From Melieria omissa (lineage: Eukaryota; Arthropoda; Insecta; Diptera; Ulidiidae): a DNA stretch of 64,000 nucleotides. Location of the stretch: positions 117,317,510 to 117,381,509 of the forward strand of contig OZ020268.1 in assembly GCA_963971225.1 (NCBI GenBank), in the 5' to 3' direction. Positions 23,400 through 35,343 of the stretch are shown here, piece by piece. A model generated the notes under the pieces. That model was not told the DNA's origin. It did no database searches and saw only the letters and a program-made list of their open reading frames with translations. A program made the translations under genes and the position numbers. Within the stretch, counting starts at the first letter, position 1, and the number at the start of each line of letters is the position of its first letter.

Positions 23400-24640
23400 T
23401 TTGACTCAATTTGACTTTTCTTGTATGTTACAGGAAAATTAGGTTGTGCTAAGTGATCTACAGCGATCTTCTTTAGATCAGTTAGGTGAACAAGGTAAAC
23501 AACAACGATCTTTTGTAGGTCAGTAAGTTCCTTTTGTGATCTTTTATAGAAATGTAAGGTAGACAAACAAACTTTCTTAGGTCAGTAAGGTCCGCAAGGT
23601 AGCCTACGGAAATCTTTTCTATGACAGTAAAGTGCCAAACGATTTTTTACAGGTATGCGAGTTCAACAAGGTGACCATTAGCGATCTTTTACGTGTAAGT
23701 AAAATCAACAGGGTGACCTACAGCCATCTTATACAGTTACGTAAGGCCGACGGCTCTAAACCTCTTTGATGAACTTGTGGAGATATCGTATGCACAGATC
23801 ACTGATCCACACAATTTCCTCGCGAGAACCAAACGGTTTCCTGGATCCTGTCTGGATCTACAGGGAACCGAACAGATAGGAAAGGACACCGGTGTAATAA
23901 AAATGAAAAGAATCACATGGGCTCAATAGGGTCTCCTAGTGGAAGTGCAATGCACACTCCCTTCTTTAACCTAACCTAACCTAAGGCCGACAAAGTTGAA
24001 ACGGTGATCTACAATGATCTTTTATAGGTATGAAAGTCCGACAAGGTTATCTACACCGATCTTTTACAGGTCACTATGGTCAATACGGGAATCTACAGTG
24101 ATATTTTATAGGTCAATAAGTCAACAAGGTGACCTACAGCGATATTGTTTGTGCCAGTAATGTTACAAGGTGACCTATAGTAAATATATGATCACTCGTA
24201 TGTCAGTTAGGTCCACAATGTGTCCAGTAGCGTTCTTATAGTTATGTTAGTTCAACACGATTACTACAGCGATCTTATGTGGGTAAGAAAGTTCAAAAGG
24301 GTGATCTACCTAGTCATCATTTACAGGTATGTACGATCGACGGGATGATCTGCAGTGATTTTTTATAGGTATAAGAGGGTAAACAATGGAAAGATATTAA
24401 AGTTTATAACTATACAAAAATCCCTGTTGATCCCTTTTTCGACTTCTCATATCTATAAAAATGCAGATCAGTTATACAAGGTTAGCTACAGCCATTTTTT
24501 TTAGGTCACTTATTTAGTTTGAAGGTGACAAGGTGACTAAATCGACAAGGTGACCAATCTTGAAAAGCAATCTTTTACAGGTTAGTCAGTTTCAAAAAGT
24601 GATCTGTAATGATCTTGAATAGGTTCGTATAGTCGAAAGG
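23400..24640. repeat. Degenerate GATCTTTTACAGGT tandem field
   Basis: Variants of GATCTTTTACAGGT, followed by a GTAAGGTCAACAAGGTGA-like block and CTACAGC, recur about every 35-60 bp for 1.2 kb. Clear units include those near 23460, 23500, 24010, 24060, 24110 and 24350. It is old and strongly diverged. A 230-bp retroposon interrupts it. Confidence 0.8.
23752..23981 (+). mobile_element. Short retroposon with 10-bp target duplication
   Basis: The insertion ends in a (CCTAA)n tail (TTTAACCTAACCTAACC) and is flanked by TAAGGCCGAC on both sides (23742-23751 and 23982-23991; the boundary is ambiguous by a few bases where the tail overlaps). It has no long frame and no tRNA-like head that I can see, so it is either a SINE with an unrecognised head or the extreme 3' end of a LINE. 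The flanking field confirms that it is an insertion. Confidence 0.8.
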
Positions 24641-24873
24641 AAACGGTTTAAGTTTAAGTCGAGCAATGACACATCAAATGGTGGATGCCTACATACTTTT
24701 TGATTTTTTTCAATAAATAGAATTTTTCTTTTTAATTAATAACGTGTGGGGAATGAAATACGAACAAATAAAAAAGTTAGCATAGAAAACAAGGTATAAA
24801 ACTGTCAACAAACATTATATAATCCATAATTGATCTGAAACCAATAATTACCACAAATCCATTTTTTGGTAAA

Positions 24874-25342
24874 ATGGTGCTTACAGAACTACAACGTCGG
24901 CAACTGATTTGGAAATTTTGTGAAGAAAATCCCACGAAGAAAAGGAATGAAGCTTTCCACCACTTTAAAAACATAAGATTCGAAAAAACCTTCATCTATA
25001 AGATGATTCAGTTGTTCGATAATAAAATAAGTATTGAAAGAAAAAGGGATCGGTGCAAAAAGACTCTTCACAGGACATCGAAGTTCGTTCCTAATTGAAA
25101 ATTGATATCGTTGGGCGAAGTGCTATATCCTACAGACAATTGGCAAGAAAGTACGATATTGAAAAAAAACCATCAGGAAATACGCCGAATAAATAGACTA
25201 AAGCGCAAATTGAAAAAAAAAGATCCAGCTATTACCAACAACCAAGCAGCAGTTATCAAAACCCGGGAACGTCGACTTTTAAAAAAATATTTTTCGTGTG
25301 GTTCTCCTCACATCTGTGTGATGGATGATAAGTCATATTTTT
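24874..25342 (+). pseudogene. Tc1/mariner-superfamily transposase, N-terminal half
   Basis: The first 75 codons start with ATG and read MVLTELQRRQLIWKFCEEN, then KNIRFEKTFIYKMIQLFDN, a helix-turn-helix-type DNA-binding region as in mariner-like transposases. After stops and frameshifts (near 25098 and 25180) the sequence resumes with DPAITNNQAAVIKTRERRL and ICVMDDKSYF, whose Asp is in the position of the first catalytic Asp. The reading is then cut by a 218-bp MITE. The catalytic core beyond this point is not recognisable, although a short tail may persist near 25620-25680. The subfamily is not assigned. It is non-functional. Confidence 0.75.
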
Positions 25343-25560
25343 TAGTGTCCGACCGAAACCACTTTTTTGGGCCGAAACCGAAACCGAGTTTCGGTTGTTT
25401 TTTGTAATATTCGGCCGAAACCGAAACTTTCTAGTTGAAATAAAAATCACCACATCAAGCATCAATCGGCCACATCGGCCAGTTTTTGGCCGAAACTGAA
25501 ACCGAAACCACTTATTTGGGCTGAATCCGAAACCGAAATCGAATATTCGGTTGGACACTA
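25343..25560. mobile_element. hAT-like MITE with CCGAAACC repeats
   Basis: A 218-bp element has inverted termini TAGTGTCCGACCGAA and TTCGGTTGGACACTA (one mismatch) and a nearly matching 8-bp target duplication, ATATTTTT (25335-25342) and GTATTTTT (25561-25568). Subterminal CCGAAACCGAAACC repeats face each other at both ends. An 8-bp duplication with these termini fits the hAT superfamily. It splits the transposase pseudogene just after the VMDD motif. Confidence 0.8.
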
Positions 25561-25590
25561 GTATTTTTCAATAAATAGAAAATATAATTA

Positions 25591-25620
25591 TTAGTGGGCA
25601 CGTCCAAACATGCCCACTAA
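25591..25620. other. Perfect 10-bp inverted repeat
   Basis: TTAGTGGGCA, a 10-nt loop, then TGCCCACTAA. It could be the joined end of a mobile element or a chance hairpin. It lies just right of the hAT-like MITE, within the old transposon region. Confidence 0.6.
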
Positions 25621-25689
25621 TGACAAAATTGCTCATATACAGGAGGAAATTGCGAAGAATCAAAAATACAAAAACATTTGAAGCCAAAT

Positions 25690-27500
25690 ACGTCTACAGT
25701 TGTATAAAGTATACCAAATCACTTACAGCAAAATAAAATAAAAATTGTATATTAAATTTTCACAACTTTGGCGATACAAAAATTTGCAATAAAATTAACA
25801 AAAATATTCTAAAAATTATTAAAATGCTTAGTAATTTAGAAACTGCAAATTCCACGAACCAACAGTAACGAACGAAGTGCGAAGCTCTGTAAGCAACTTC
25901 GACTTTGCGCACGTTTTCCGTGCAATCAATTTGTAATTAAGTAAAGTCAAGTAATAAGAGTAAAAATAAGGGGACTAATTGCAAAATTGCGGAAGTGGCG
26001 AAAAAATGGCTAAAAATAGAAAGTGAACAATTAACGGCCCCGAGGTGCCGGCGCACTACACCACAGCAACACTGGCATGCAGCCACAAATGGCGCAGCGC
26101 AAGAACGACGCTTTCGGGTTGTTGTTGCGGCTGCGACTGCGGCTGTTGCAGCGGCAATTTGCATAGTAAATGAGCTTAACACAAGTTTTGTATTTTGTTT
26201 TATTTTTACTCAACGACTGGCCCGAGTTTTTTTTTATTTTAATGTTTTTAACAATTTTTTTGTTTCGTTGTTAACTCGTTGAGCTGCATAAAAAGTGTAA
26301 ATTACGTACGTGTGGCACTTGTCATTTGACAAGTTGTAAGCCGGCAACACACTTGTGTGTATAATTTGCAATTTAAAAATGAAATCCGAGTGTAAACAAG
26401 TGACAGCGACGTCAGCAACAAAACGTAAATTAACACATAGACTTTTAAAAAATAAAATAAAAACCAATAAACAGCAACTGGAATGTGAAGTTATTTTAGT
26501 GTTAAATATTAAATACAGAAATTTGTATTTACCTATTTAATTTATTTATTTTAATGTATGTGTATGAGTGCAAATATTTTATATGAACGTGTGGCAAGTA
26601 GCAAAATATTTTACCCAATTCAAGATTTGCAATGATTGCATTTAATTATTGTTGCATTACTCGACGCCGAGCGGAGCGTGTGTCCACACGAATTGCGATC
26701 GTCGTGCAAATTCGGCCCAAGGGCGCATTTTGGTCGTTGCATGTAAAATGGTCGGTGCAACGCTATGCTAATTTGTTGCAATATCAGGTTCTGGGGAACT
26801 GTGGCTGCACGCAGCGCCGACTCTGTAATCGGGCTGGAAAATTATTATAATTTACATGTGAGGCGAATTGCAGGTAGTTGTTGTTGTTTGGTAGTATGCT
26901 GGTAAGACCAGTACACCGGCAGGAAAAGGATGCATTTTCTCTGGATAGAAGTTAAGTCCAGTAGGAGTTCTAAACGTAGCAATAACAAAAGCAACTCATC
27001 TAGATTCCATATGAAAATCGTTTTTTAAAGTATTTTAAAATTATTTGATAAAACGTTATGGTCAATTTCGAGGTAGCATCTGAGACTTCTGGGACCATCT
27101 TGATCTACAACACCGTGCGACAAAAATAAAAAAATTCAAACCACACAAAAAATCGATATACTTGCGAAACTATGGGCCAAATGTACTAAAACTGCGTTTT
27201 TCGTTTTTCTCTCTGACGTCAGGATTTTTTGTAAAAGAACTTTGAAATTTCAAGGACATGCTTAGAGAGAAAAATCCTTGGAATCTTAAAAAATTTAATG
27301 TTTTGGTGCAAAAGGACGAAGAGGTATTGAAAATGTCCTTTTAAAACTTTATCCTTGAATATCCTTGGAAATTTCCAATAGATATATTTGAAAAAATATA
27401 TATCTTGAGGACTAATACGTACACTACCACATCCTTGAATTTCGTCCTTCTAACTTTATTAATTTAAGATATAAAAAATTTAAGAGTTTGATCCCTTCAC
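25690..27500. other. Non-coding block, AT-rich
   Basis: A GC-richer patch is at 26.0-26.2 kb and another at 26.65-26.85 kb. The remainder is AT-rich. No gene, RNA or mobile element is recognised. Phrases such as TCCTTGAATATCCTTGGAA recur locally at 27.24-27.44 kb without a clear unit. Confidence 0.45.
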
Positions 27501-27506
27501 TGATTA

Positions 27507-27948
27507 CACTGTGCAAGTCAAAAATTCAGACATGGGGGACCTACAGAGCTACTCTTCATAGGCATACTGAGTTGAGATCCACAAGCCGTTTGGCTAGATT
27601 GGCTCTAGTTTATGATAAATCCGACTTTGAAGTTTGCTCATTTTAGTCGCAATTACACAGTTTGAATGTATTTTTTTTATTGGTGTCTTAAGCAAATTTG
27701 TTGGTCGTTAAAATATCTACAAACTTGCCGAAGACATTAAAGCGATATTCGGAATGATTTAGGACCTATTAGCATTTAAAAGTTCGAAGACTTAAGCGAC
27801 GAATTCGACTAAAATGAACAAACTTCAAAGTCAGATTTCTCTTAAACTAGAGCCAATCCAGCCAAACGGCTGGTATACCTATGAAAAGGCGCTCTGTAGG
27901 TCTGAATTTCCATGTCTGAATTTTTGAGGGTAAATTTCACGCACAGTG
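27507..27948. mobile_element. Foldback MITE with ~140-bp terminal inverted repeats
   Basis: The left arm (27507 to about 27650) is matched by the reverse complement of the right arm (about 27805-27948). Shared blocks are CACTGTGC at the very ends, CAAAAATTCAGACATGG, GACCTACAGAGC, GCCGTTTGGCT, ATTGGCTCTAGTTTA and GACTTTGAAGTTTG. TTA flanks both ends (27504-27506 and 27949-27951). CACTG ends with a 3-bp duplication suggest the CACTA/CMC group; this is an inference. The ~150-bp centre is unique and non-coding. Confidence 0.85.
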
Positions 27949-27969
27949 TTATTATCAGTCAGCTGAAGG

Positions 27970-28880
27970 TTGAAAAACTATAAAAAGTCTTCCTCGGTTT
28001 CTGTTTTGTCAGACCACTGCATCGTTGACAGATATGTGTTGCTAGATTGGGGGTTTTATCCCCCTAGATTTGAGGTTAAATTGTGTGAATTGGGGGGAAG
28101 TTTTATGATAAATATTTTAAGGGGAATTTGGGGGAAATATTTTGCAGACCTTTTTTATTTACGCTTTTTAAAATGTCTGTGGCCAACCACGTGGAATTTT
28201 TCTACATCAACATTTTATGTGTGCATTATAAATTTGGGGGAAATTTTAGTTTTAGGGAGATATAAACTTCATTTTAGGGGGATTGCTTGAAATCCATCTG
28301 GCAACACTGATATGTACAAAGGAAAAGGCTTATTTATGTTTTTTTAAGCGAAAAACGTTCTCGGTTTCGGTGATAAGAAGTCACTGGTTTTTTGATTGAA
28401 AAGTTCGAAGATTGGTCTCCCTTAAAGACTGCTATCACAGCTGAGAATCAATAGATAAGGTAGGAGAATGAGGCCCCCTGTTTTACTGTTGAGAAGTTAT
28501 TAAATCGTTTGTCAAAACATGAAAGAAAAATCCTTCTCGGTTTTGGTGTTCAGAACGCATTGGATTGTTGGTCAACATGCCTTGAGTATCGAAAATTGGA
28601 TCGTTGAAAGCTACGACTACATTCAGAGAAACAAGTTGTCATCAGATCTGTGAGTGAGTGAATAGATTAAGTTAAAGTAGCATTTGGTTTTATTGTTCAA
28701 AATTCACTGGATTCTTGGTCAACATGTCCAGAGCATTGGTCCTTCTTTAATGACTACTGAGAATCAATAGACTCGGTAGGACCTTCTCCTGGCGCTCTGT
28801 TTTGGGGTTTAGACGTTATTAGCTCGTTGGTCAACAAATAAAGAGAAAAACGTTGCCGGTTTTGCATTAAAAAGGCTTTG
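27970..28880. repeat. Degenerate tandem field (AACGTTCTCGGTTTTGGTG units)
   Basis: Long diverged units begin near 27980, 28350, 28530 and 28848, each with a CTCGGTTT(T/C)GGTG-like start. Inner landmarks also recur, such as GAGAATCAATAGA (28443 and 28757) and TTGGTCAACATG (28571 and 28717). A MITE at 28038-28308 interrupts the first unit. Confidence 0.75.
28038..28308. mobile_element. G-rich MITE, GATATGT target duplication
   Basis: The segment runs from GTTGCTAGATTGGGGG to ATCTGGCAACACT and is flanked by the 7-mer GATATGT on both sides (28031-28037 and 28309-28315). Its termini resemble the CAGTGTTGCCAGAT ends of the larger hAT-like MITEs here, but the internal GGGGGA-rich sequence is unrelated. 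If the end is CAGTG as in those elements, the 5' terminus has mutated. It is non-coding. Confidence 0.75.
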
Positions 28881-30439
28881 GTTTGGCCTATGCCAATTTA
28901 TTTGCACATTTTATTTGTGGCACTTTGGCTTATGATGCCTAATCTAGACTATATACATATTTTTTGCAGGCACACACACCCTCGCTACATACACACAAAC
29001 ATAATGTTCCATAATATATTAGAATTATAACGACACATGTTGGCATGGCATACAATTGCATAGCTGTGCCGATTAGACGCTGCACGCGGCACGTAAAGTG
29101 GGAGACGCTGCTCCAAGAGCGCAGCGAACATTTATGACTTTATTAGAAAAATTTCGACCGCGGCCATGCCGACCAGATAACATCATAAATGTAGCATGCA
29201 ACAACAGCTAAGACAACAACAAGCTGCATTAATGGCAACAACAGCGAGAAGAACAGGCATGAGGCATGCAGATACAAAAGATACACACGATCAGATATGA
29301 ACTGCACATGAAGAATGCACAGCACGGACGCGACCAGCCAAGCGGCAGCACTTGCGGCCGAATGAAATTTGTTGGTGTTGTTGTGGCCGCCTGTGCTGAA
29401 TTATGATCTTTAAAAAAGTGTTTTCTCTCTGTTGGAAGATGCAGCGCACTTGTGCCAGCTGGCTGACTGGCAGCCCGACTAAATGTGTGCGAGTGTGTGT
29501 GTGTGTGGATTGAATTACAGGCGCCTAAGTACAATGATTTTGTGCTTGTTGCACCAACACCAACCAAACAAGGCCACCATTTTTTCAAAACAATATTTAT
29601 TTCTTTTTTTTAGCGAAATAAATGCGCGCAAATAGTAGTAATCACGGCGGCAGTAGTTGCAATATGATTATTATTTATTGCCGCCGCTTGCCGAAAACCA
29701 CATACAAATCACATACAAACTTATACATAACTACCTACATATGAACCTATGTTATGGTATGTGCAGTACTGCACACAATTGCGCCAATTTCCAATAAGTA
29801 CCGCATTCGCCGCGGCTTCGAGGTCTGCGCGTCTGCCTTTACGTACTTTTGGCCATTTACCGACCGAAATATTTCTAATCAACACTTGCGATAGCCTTTC
29901 CTGCCTCGACTTCGCCTACGTGCAACTAGTGCCACGTATTCAGGTTGCAATAACTGTTGCCTGCTTTGGCTTTGTTTGTGTTCCAAGTGCATTTATGTTT
30001 TTTGAGACTTGGTGGCAGCGCTACGAAGCGCAAAGTTCTTCAGCCGCCACCAAATTTGGCAAATCTGGCCGAATTTGTGGCATCGGTATGCGTTCCAAAT
30101 GGATTCTGCTCAATAAGGCGTTTGCAGCTGGGCCGTTGTGCTATTTTGATGGCCGGATGTGCCTTGCAACGTTGGTAAATGGACCAAAACAAAAAGGTGA
30201 CAATTTAGCTCGATGCAAAGGTAAGTTGAGCTTCACAATCGCCAACAATTTAAATAAAGGGAAACTGAAGATTAGTAAAATTTGTGCAATAACTATGCTT
30301 TTTTTAACTTAAAAAAATTCTTGTCCGTGTCTCGATTCTATACTTGCCTGCATTTGCATTACCTGCCCCACTGTGCGACTTACACTGCAAAATTGACTAC
30401 TTGAAACAATTTTAGTAAGAAAATGCCAAATATTTTTAA
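28881..30439. other. Unique non-coding block with an unexplained open frame
   Basis: GC-richer at 29.05-29.55 and 29.74-30.25 kb. A plus-strand frame of 187 codons (29749-30312) is interrupted at 30221 by a good splice-donor match (CAAAG|GTAAGT). No acceptor upstream gives an open exon (the T-rich AG at 29612 does not), and the peptide matches no family I know. It is recorded here rather than called as a gene. Confidence 0.4.
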
Positions 30440-30700
30440 GAGGGCCAGGAGCAGCACACTTGAGCTAGGCGGCCCATTGTGATACCACATGAGATCGAGC
30501 ATCATATCGCTCACTCGTTAAACCAGTTGGAGCTATTAACCAAGCTTAGTAGACGGCGTATGGTCTTATCAGCTAGATCTTCTAAACTTCCAAAGAAGAA
30601 GTTGCCTAAGTATGTCAGTCTTCTTCTGGATCCTTTTCTTCTTCTCATCCTCGTCCAAACAGCTGCGACAGAAGTTGTTCGAAAACAGTCCAATCCTTTT
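30440..30700 (-). pseudogene. LINE 3' end, copy 1 (C-terminus and 3' UTR)
   Basis: On the minus strand a frame ending at 30511 reads RRRLTYLGNFFFGSLEDLAD, then IRRLLSLVNSSNWFNE and stop. This is the C-terminal tail of the same LINE family as 35344-35615. Downstream on the minus strand the 3' UTR contains ATGTGGTATCACAATGGGC, identical to a block near the 3' end of the SINE at 48650-49059. The RT and endonuclease are absent; it is a dead fragment. Confidence 0.75.
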
Positions 30701-30719
30701 TGGTTGGGTGCCGATTAGG

Positions 30720-32640
30720 CAGTGACCGTAAGGACACCGATCATGGTTCTGACCTGGGCTCTGTTTAATGAGAGGAGTTCTTTAGAACGTTAAAGATTTA
30801 AGTTTGGCCAAAGTTGGAGCGCACGGAGTCTTGTGTTGCCTTCACACATAACCTAAAATATTAAAAATATAATTTTTTCACGCAGTTGGAAAAAAATGTG
30901 GAATAAAATATGTCTTGTGAAACATAATACGAGAAATATATAAGAAAGCACACATAACCTAAAAAACTAAACTATCAAATTTTATTTTTTTAATTAAATT
31001 ATTATTTTTTTTTTTAGGTGTCAATCAGGTGGAAAAAATGTAAAAAACAAATGTTGTTAAACATTATATGAGAGATATAAAAAAAAATTTGTGACTTACC
31101 AAAATGGAAACTAAAACAAAAAATTTATTTCAAATAAAAAAAGTTTTTAAGGTTATATTTACTTTTGAGTTCCTCCAATTTTATGGTAATGCTTGTAAGC
31201 GATAGATATCGCTTAATATGTCTCAATCTCATCTAAATCGGATGAATATTTAGAAAGTTATCAACTTTTATTTTTATTTATTATATTGATTCTGACAAAT
31301 CGGGGATTAACTCGTATAGATTAAAACTCAGGGAAATAGTTATCTGTATTATCTGTAGTAATCTCTATGGACCAACATGGTCTATGTGAGACCCCCCCGA
31401 GGGTCAGCCAGCCTAACCTACCTACTAGTATTAAAAAAATATAATCATCAAAATAGGCTGGGGATACTTTGCCCTTCCTTATCCGGCTATGGTCTATAAT
31501 CTCTCCTACTAAGTTTATGTTTAAAAGAAAATGGATGTATGTGTGTAAGCGCATCACACTCAAACGGGCCGGCCGATTTCCATGGGGTTTTTGTCTTGGA
31601 TTTGTCTTGAGTCAGTTCAGGTTTATCCGAAAAATATTCCGATAAATCTATTGGAAAAGTCGGAAAATTCTTGCCATGTTTGACCGCGAATTCTAAAAAT
31701 TGTCAGACGATAGTTTTCGACCCATAAGTCACACATCAATTAAATTCACTACGATCTTACTATTTGGTCATGTCCTTCGACAGAGGTAACGGGGCGAGTA
31801 TTGGACGAGGGGGCGTGGTACCGCCCATACAAGCCAAATCTTAATAATGGAATATCTTTGAAATTGTAAGTTTTACAACACTGAAATTTAGTATCCCGTC
31901 GTCCCATAGATGCGTCATTTTAATGGTAAGATTTGATGAGCATTGGAAAAGGGGCATTGGTACATTTGTTGTGACCCAAATATTTCGCTATCGAAAGTTG
32001 TGTACAGAAACCCTCCTGAAACCCGCCACTACTAACTTAACTCGCTCCAACCAGTGGTAAATGTATGAGTGGAGTCCCCTCCATGGTATTGCATGTGCCT
32101 GGAACGTTCGAAGGCTGAACATTCACTACTATAGTGAACAGCAGTGTAAATGTTCTCTAGACACATGTCACAATTGGCCGAAACGCGTCCGCGAATTCGG
32201 TTATTCGGTATTCAAATATGAACTAATCAAACCTATTTAATCTTACTTTAACCAGGCTTATGATATTCTTATCCATTTCCTACAATCTACATAGTCTAAT
32301 CAAGATATCCAATAGTATGTCTTTGCCTTCCCCTCAAAAATCCTTAACAAACTGAACAAAGAAGAATTTTATTTTACAAAAATTGTCTAAAAGTGACTTA
32401 TCTTAGCCAACACAACGTTATCTCTGCCTCATTATTAATTGCCCCGATTTCTACCTAATCGTTTCTTCATCACTTTCCCAACTGTAACTAATTTACCTTC
32501 GAAAGACGCAAAATCCCATCTTACCTTTGCTACTTTATCAAACCACACCTAACCTCACAAAAATTTATGTCGCAAATATATTTTCAATATTTGACTAACC
32601 TACTGCGCCCACTGGCCAGTGGCCGCTCTATCCTTACCAA
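30720..32640. other. AT-rich non-coding block
   Basis: AT-rich to 31.3 kb. About 31376-31432 looks like a plus-strand LINE 3' tail (GGGTCAGCCAGCCTAACCTA). The 31.5-32.0 kb part is a moderately GC-rich stretch with AAACGGGCCGGCCGATTTC; such CCGATTT phrases occur in insect repeats, but I cannot assign a class. No gene is recognised. Confidence 0.45.
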
Positions 32641-35343
32641 ATAAATATGAAATATTGGTCCCATTATGCGCGCAAAATGCAAATTCGCACAAGCCACGCT
32701 GAAAGTGGGTCATTCAGTGAAATTGGCCGAGTGTGGTTATTAAAATTTGACCTTAACGCAAATATGGCTGTGCAGATCAGAGAATTTTTGCATATTTGAA
32801 AGCCGAAAGCACCGAAAGCCCAATGGAAAAAATATTCATTGATAACCAATCGGTGGGCATGAAAATTTCATAATGTGGACATGGCCACCGAACTGGGACT
32901 GCGATGCATAATGCGGACGCGGCTCGGCCGGGGACAATTGCCATATCGGCACGTTCGTCCGCAGTGTGTCACCAAATTCACGAAGCGCACAATTGGCGAA
33001 ATGAAGAGCGACAGCGCGATGGCAGCGCAGATAGCGAGCGCGGCAAATCGAAGCGGCGACACCAGGCCGCGGCCAGACGACAATTCCTGTGGCAGCCACT
33101 TGAGCGAGCGTCGCAGACAAACGAGTCGGTCGTGATGCGAGCAGGGCGATATGAAAATGAAAGGCCAGGGCGCTGCTGGCAGTCGCCGCCAGTGGTTTAG
33201 GTTTCTAATGAGTGGCGGGTGGGGGGGCTGCGGCACATTGCCAGGTGATGACTGTGGCGCGCGACTGTGCAGTGTCGTGCGGTTTTATAACTTCATTAGT
33301 GCGACCAGTCGTCGGCTATCCAGTTGGGCCGACTGGGAATTTGCATATTTGCCGCGCTGCAAGCAACAACAACAACAATTTGACAGCATCTGCATTGGTT
33401 GGTCTGGGCCGGCGTTGCGCTGCTTATGACGTCCTCGAACAGAATGCGATGACACGATTTTGCTGCGAATGAAATATGCTAAAACAAAAGCAACAACAAT
33501 GCAACAACCACAACATTTGTGGCATGCCGCAAAAATGCAAAAAATTAACAAAAAAATAATGGAAGCATTGAATAGAGAATTCAGTGACCACATGCTCCAC
33601 ATACTCTGCCACACGTTGCGGCAATACGCAGTTGCATGCAGCGCATTGCACGGCTGCTGCCGGTCTCCGAACCCCGCTCGGGCGTTAATGATGAATTAGT
33701 GGGCTGCCATGTCGTGTCGAGCGCGCTCCGCATGCGAGCACTTTTCCACGAAATTTCCCCGCATCGCGTTGACAAATCGACAGGCAGTTTGTTTAATTTT
33801 CACTCGACTGCTGTTCATCTTCTTCTTCTCTTTTTTCTTGCTCCATTTGAATAGACTTGGTTCGGATTTCGTGTTGGCCAGCGCTGCCAATCACGTTGTC
33901 GGCGCCCCTGGAAAGCCATGCAAATGCCACTTGTGACGTTCGACTTGGTGGCAATAATTGGTGGTGCATGTTGTGGGTTTGTGCAGCGGCTAATGGCGGT
34001 TGATAGCGTCGCTGTTGGCTAATTACTCAATTTATGCCTAACGTGATCAATGCAAATGGCTTTGGTAGCGACAGCGATGGCGCTGGTCAACTGGTGGCAG
34101 GTGAAAAGTGGCCAACGAAATATGGTGTTAACTCTTTCACTACAGGTTTTTAATGAGGATAGTAAGTTTATCACTTAAGTCTTCTGTGTGATTGCATCAA
34201 AAACATCCCATCCTCATTTTTTTAGTTTTTGTTATCGAACCCTATTTTTTAGAATACTGTCATATCGCTGCAACCATAATCGTTATGACTGTAATAATTA
34301 TTAAAACATAAAATTTGTTAAGCATTATAAAAACTTGAATATTTCTTCATTTACTTCTGCTAAATTTATTTTTAAAATTTATCTGATTTGAAGTAAAAAG
34401 CCAAAACAAAAATTTCTATAATTTGTTTCCGCTTCTTCTTTCTTTACTATACAAAGATATAACATTTAAAAAACGTCTATACATATATTTGTTAAACTTA
34501 AATATTCCGTTTATTAATTATGTATTATTCCTTAAACTTCAAACTATTCTAAAGACTAACAAAAAAATATGTAAAAATATATATAATAATATTTAAAGTG
34601 CTCCGTCTGGACAAATTGTGTGGCGCCTAATTGAACGACAGTCGCCTAGCAGATGGTAAGAATAAATATTTGTATTTTGTTAATTGAATTTTTAATTAAT
34701 TTCTTTAGTAATTTTTGCCCCGAAACCTTGGTAGTATTTATGAAAAAAATAAAAACAAAAAACTAAAAAAAATAGTTACAAGCAAAGTAATGGAAATTTC
34801 TGCATAAAAGTACGTTTACTCTTCCATAAAACGCGCTCAGTTTGACGCTAAAGTTTATGGCGCTTTTATTGCATGTACAGCTTCGCGGCAAACAGCTAAC
34901 ATACAAAAACAACACAATGCATACATTTTTTGTTGTTTTTGTTTTCTGGCATTTGGTTATTTTTGAAATATTTCGGAAAAATATTTTCAGCGCTGCGGCA
35001 TGAAGCAACAGGTTGGCCGGTTGGCCCCAATGCGCCAAGCACTTTAGACCACATTAAAAGAAGGAAAACAAAAACTTTAGCATAAAAAACCGCCATGTCG
35101 GACAGAGGGGAGACATAAAAAAAAAACATATTTTCGCTATGGTGACACTGCTGACTGTTGACTCTGTGCTATAGTTGAGCGCTTTTAATGCGTTGCCGCA
35201 AATGCTGCCAGCTTAACAAATAAGTCGCGGCGTTATGCTGGCCGACGACGAGTGCGTCAAGTGTCAATAAATGTCAAAATTAATAAAACCATGAAACAAT
35301 TTATGCGTCACAAATGATGGGAATAAAAAGTGGAATCTATACT
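32641..35343. other. Unique non-coding block, GC-rich 32.85-34.1 kb
   Basis: The GC-rich part has many overlapping open frames of 60-122 codons on both strands, none with recognisable domains. CAACAACAACAA runs are at 33364-33377. The 34.15-34.75 kb part is AT-rich. Unique blocks like this may hold regulatory sequence, but I see no specific site to name. Confidence 0.45.

Noticed and set aside
31530..31640. AAACGGGCCGGCCGATTTC stretch as a Helitron or similar
   Set aside because: The phrase resembles some insect repeats, but no terminus, hairpin or coding region could be found to support a class.
32836..33236. Overlapping 86-122-codon frames on both strands
   Set aside because: GC-rich sequence gives open frames on both strands at once; no domain, no codon-use signal and no splice context.
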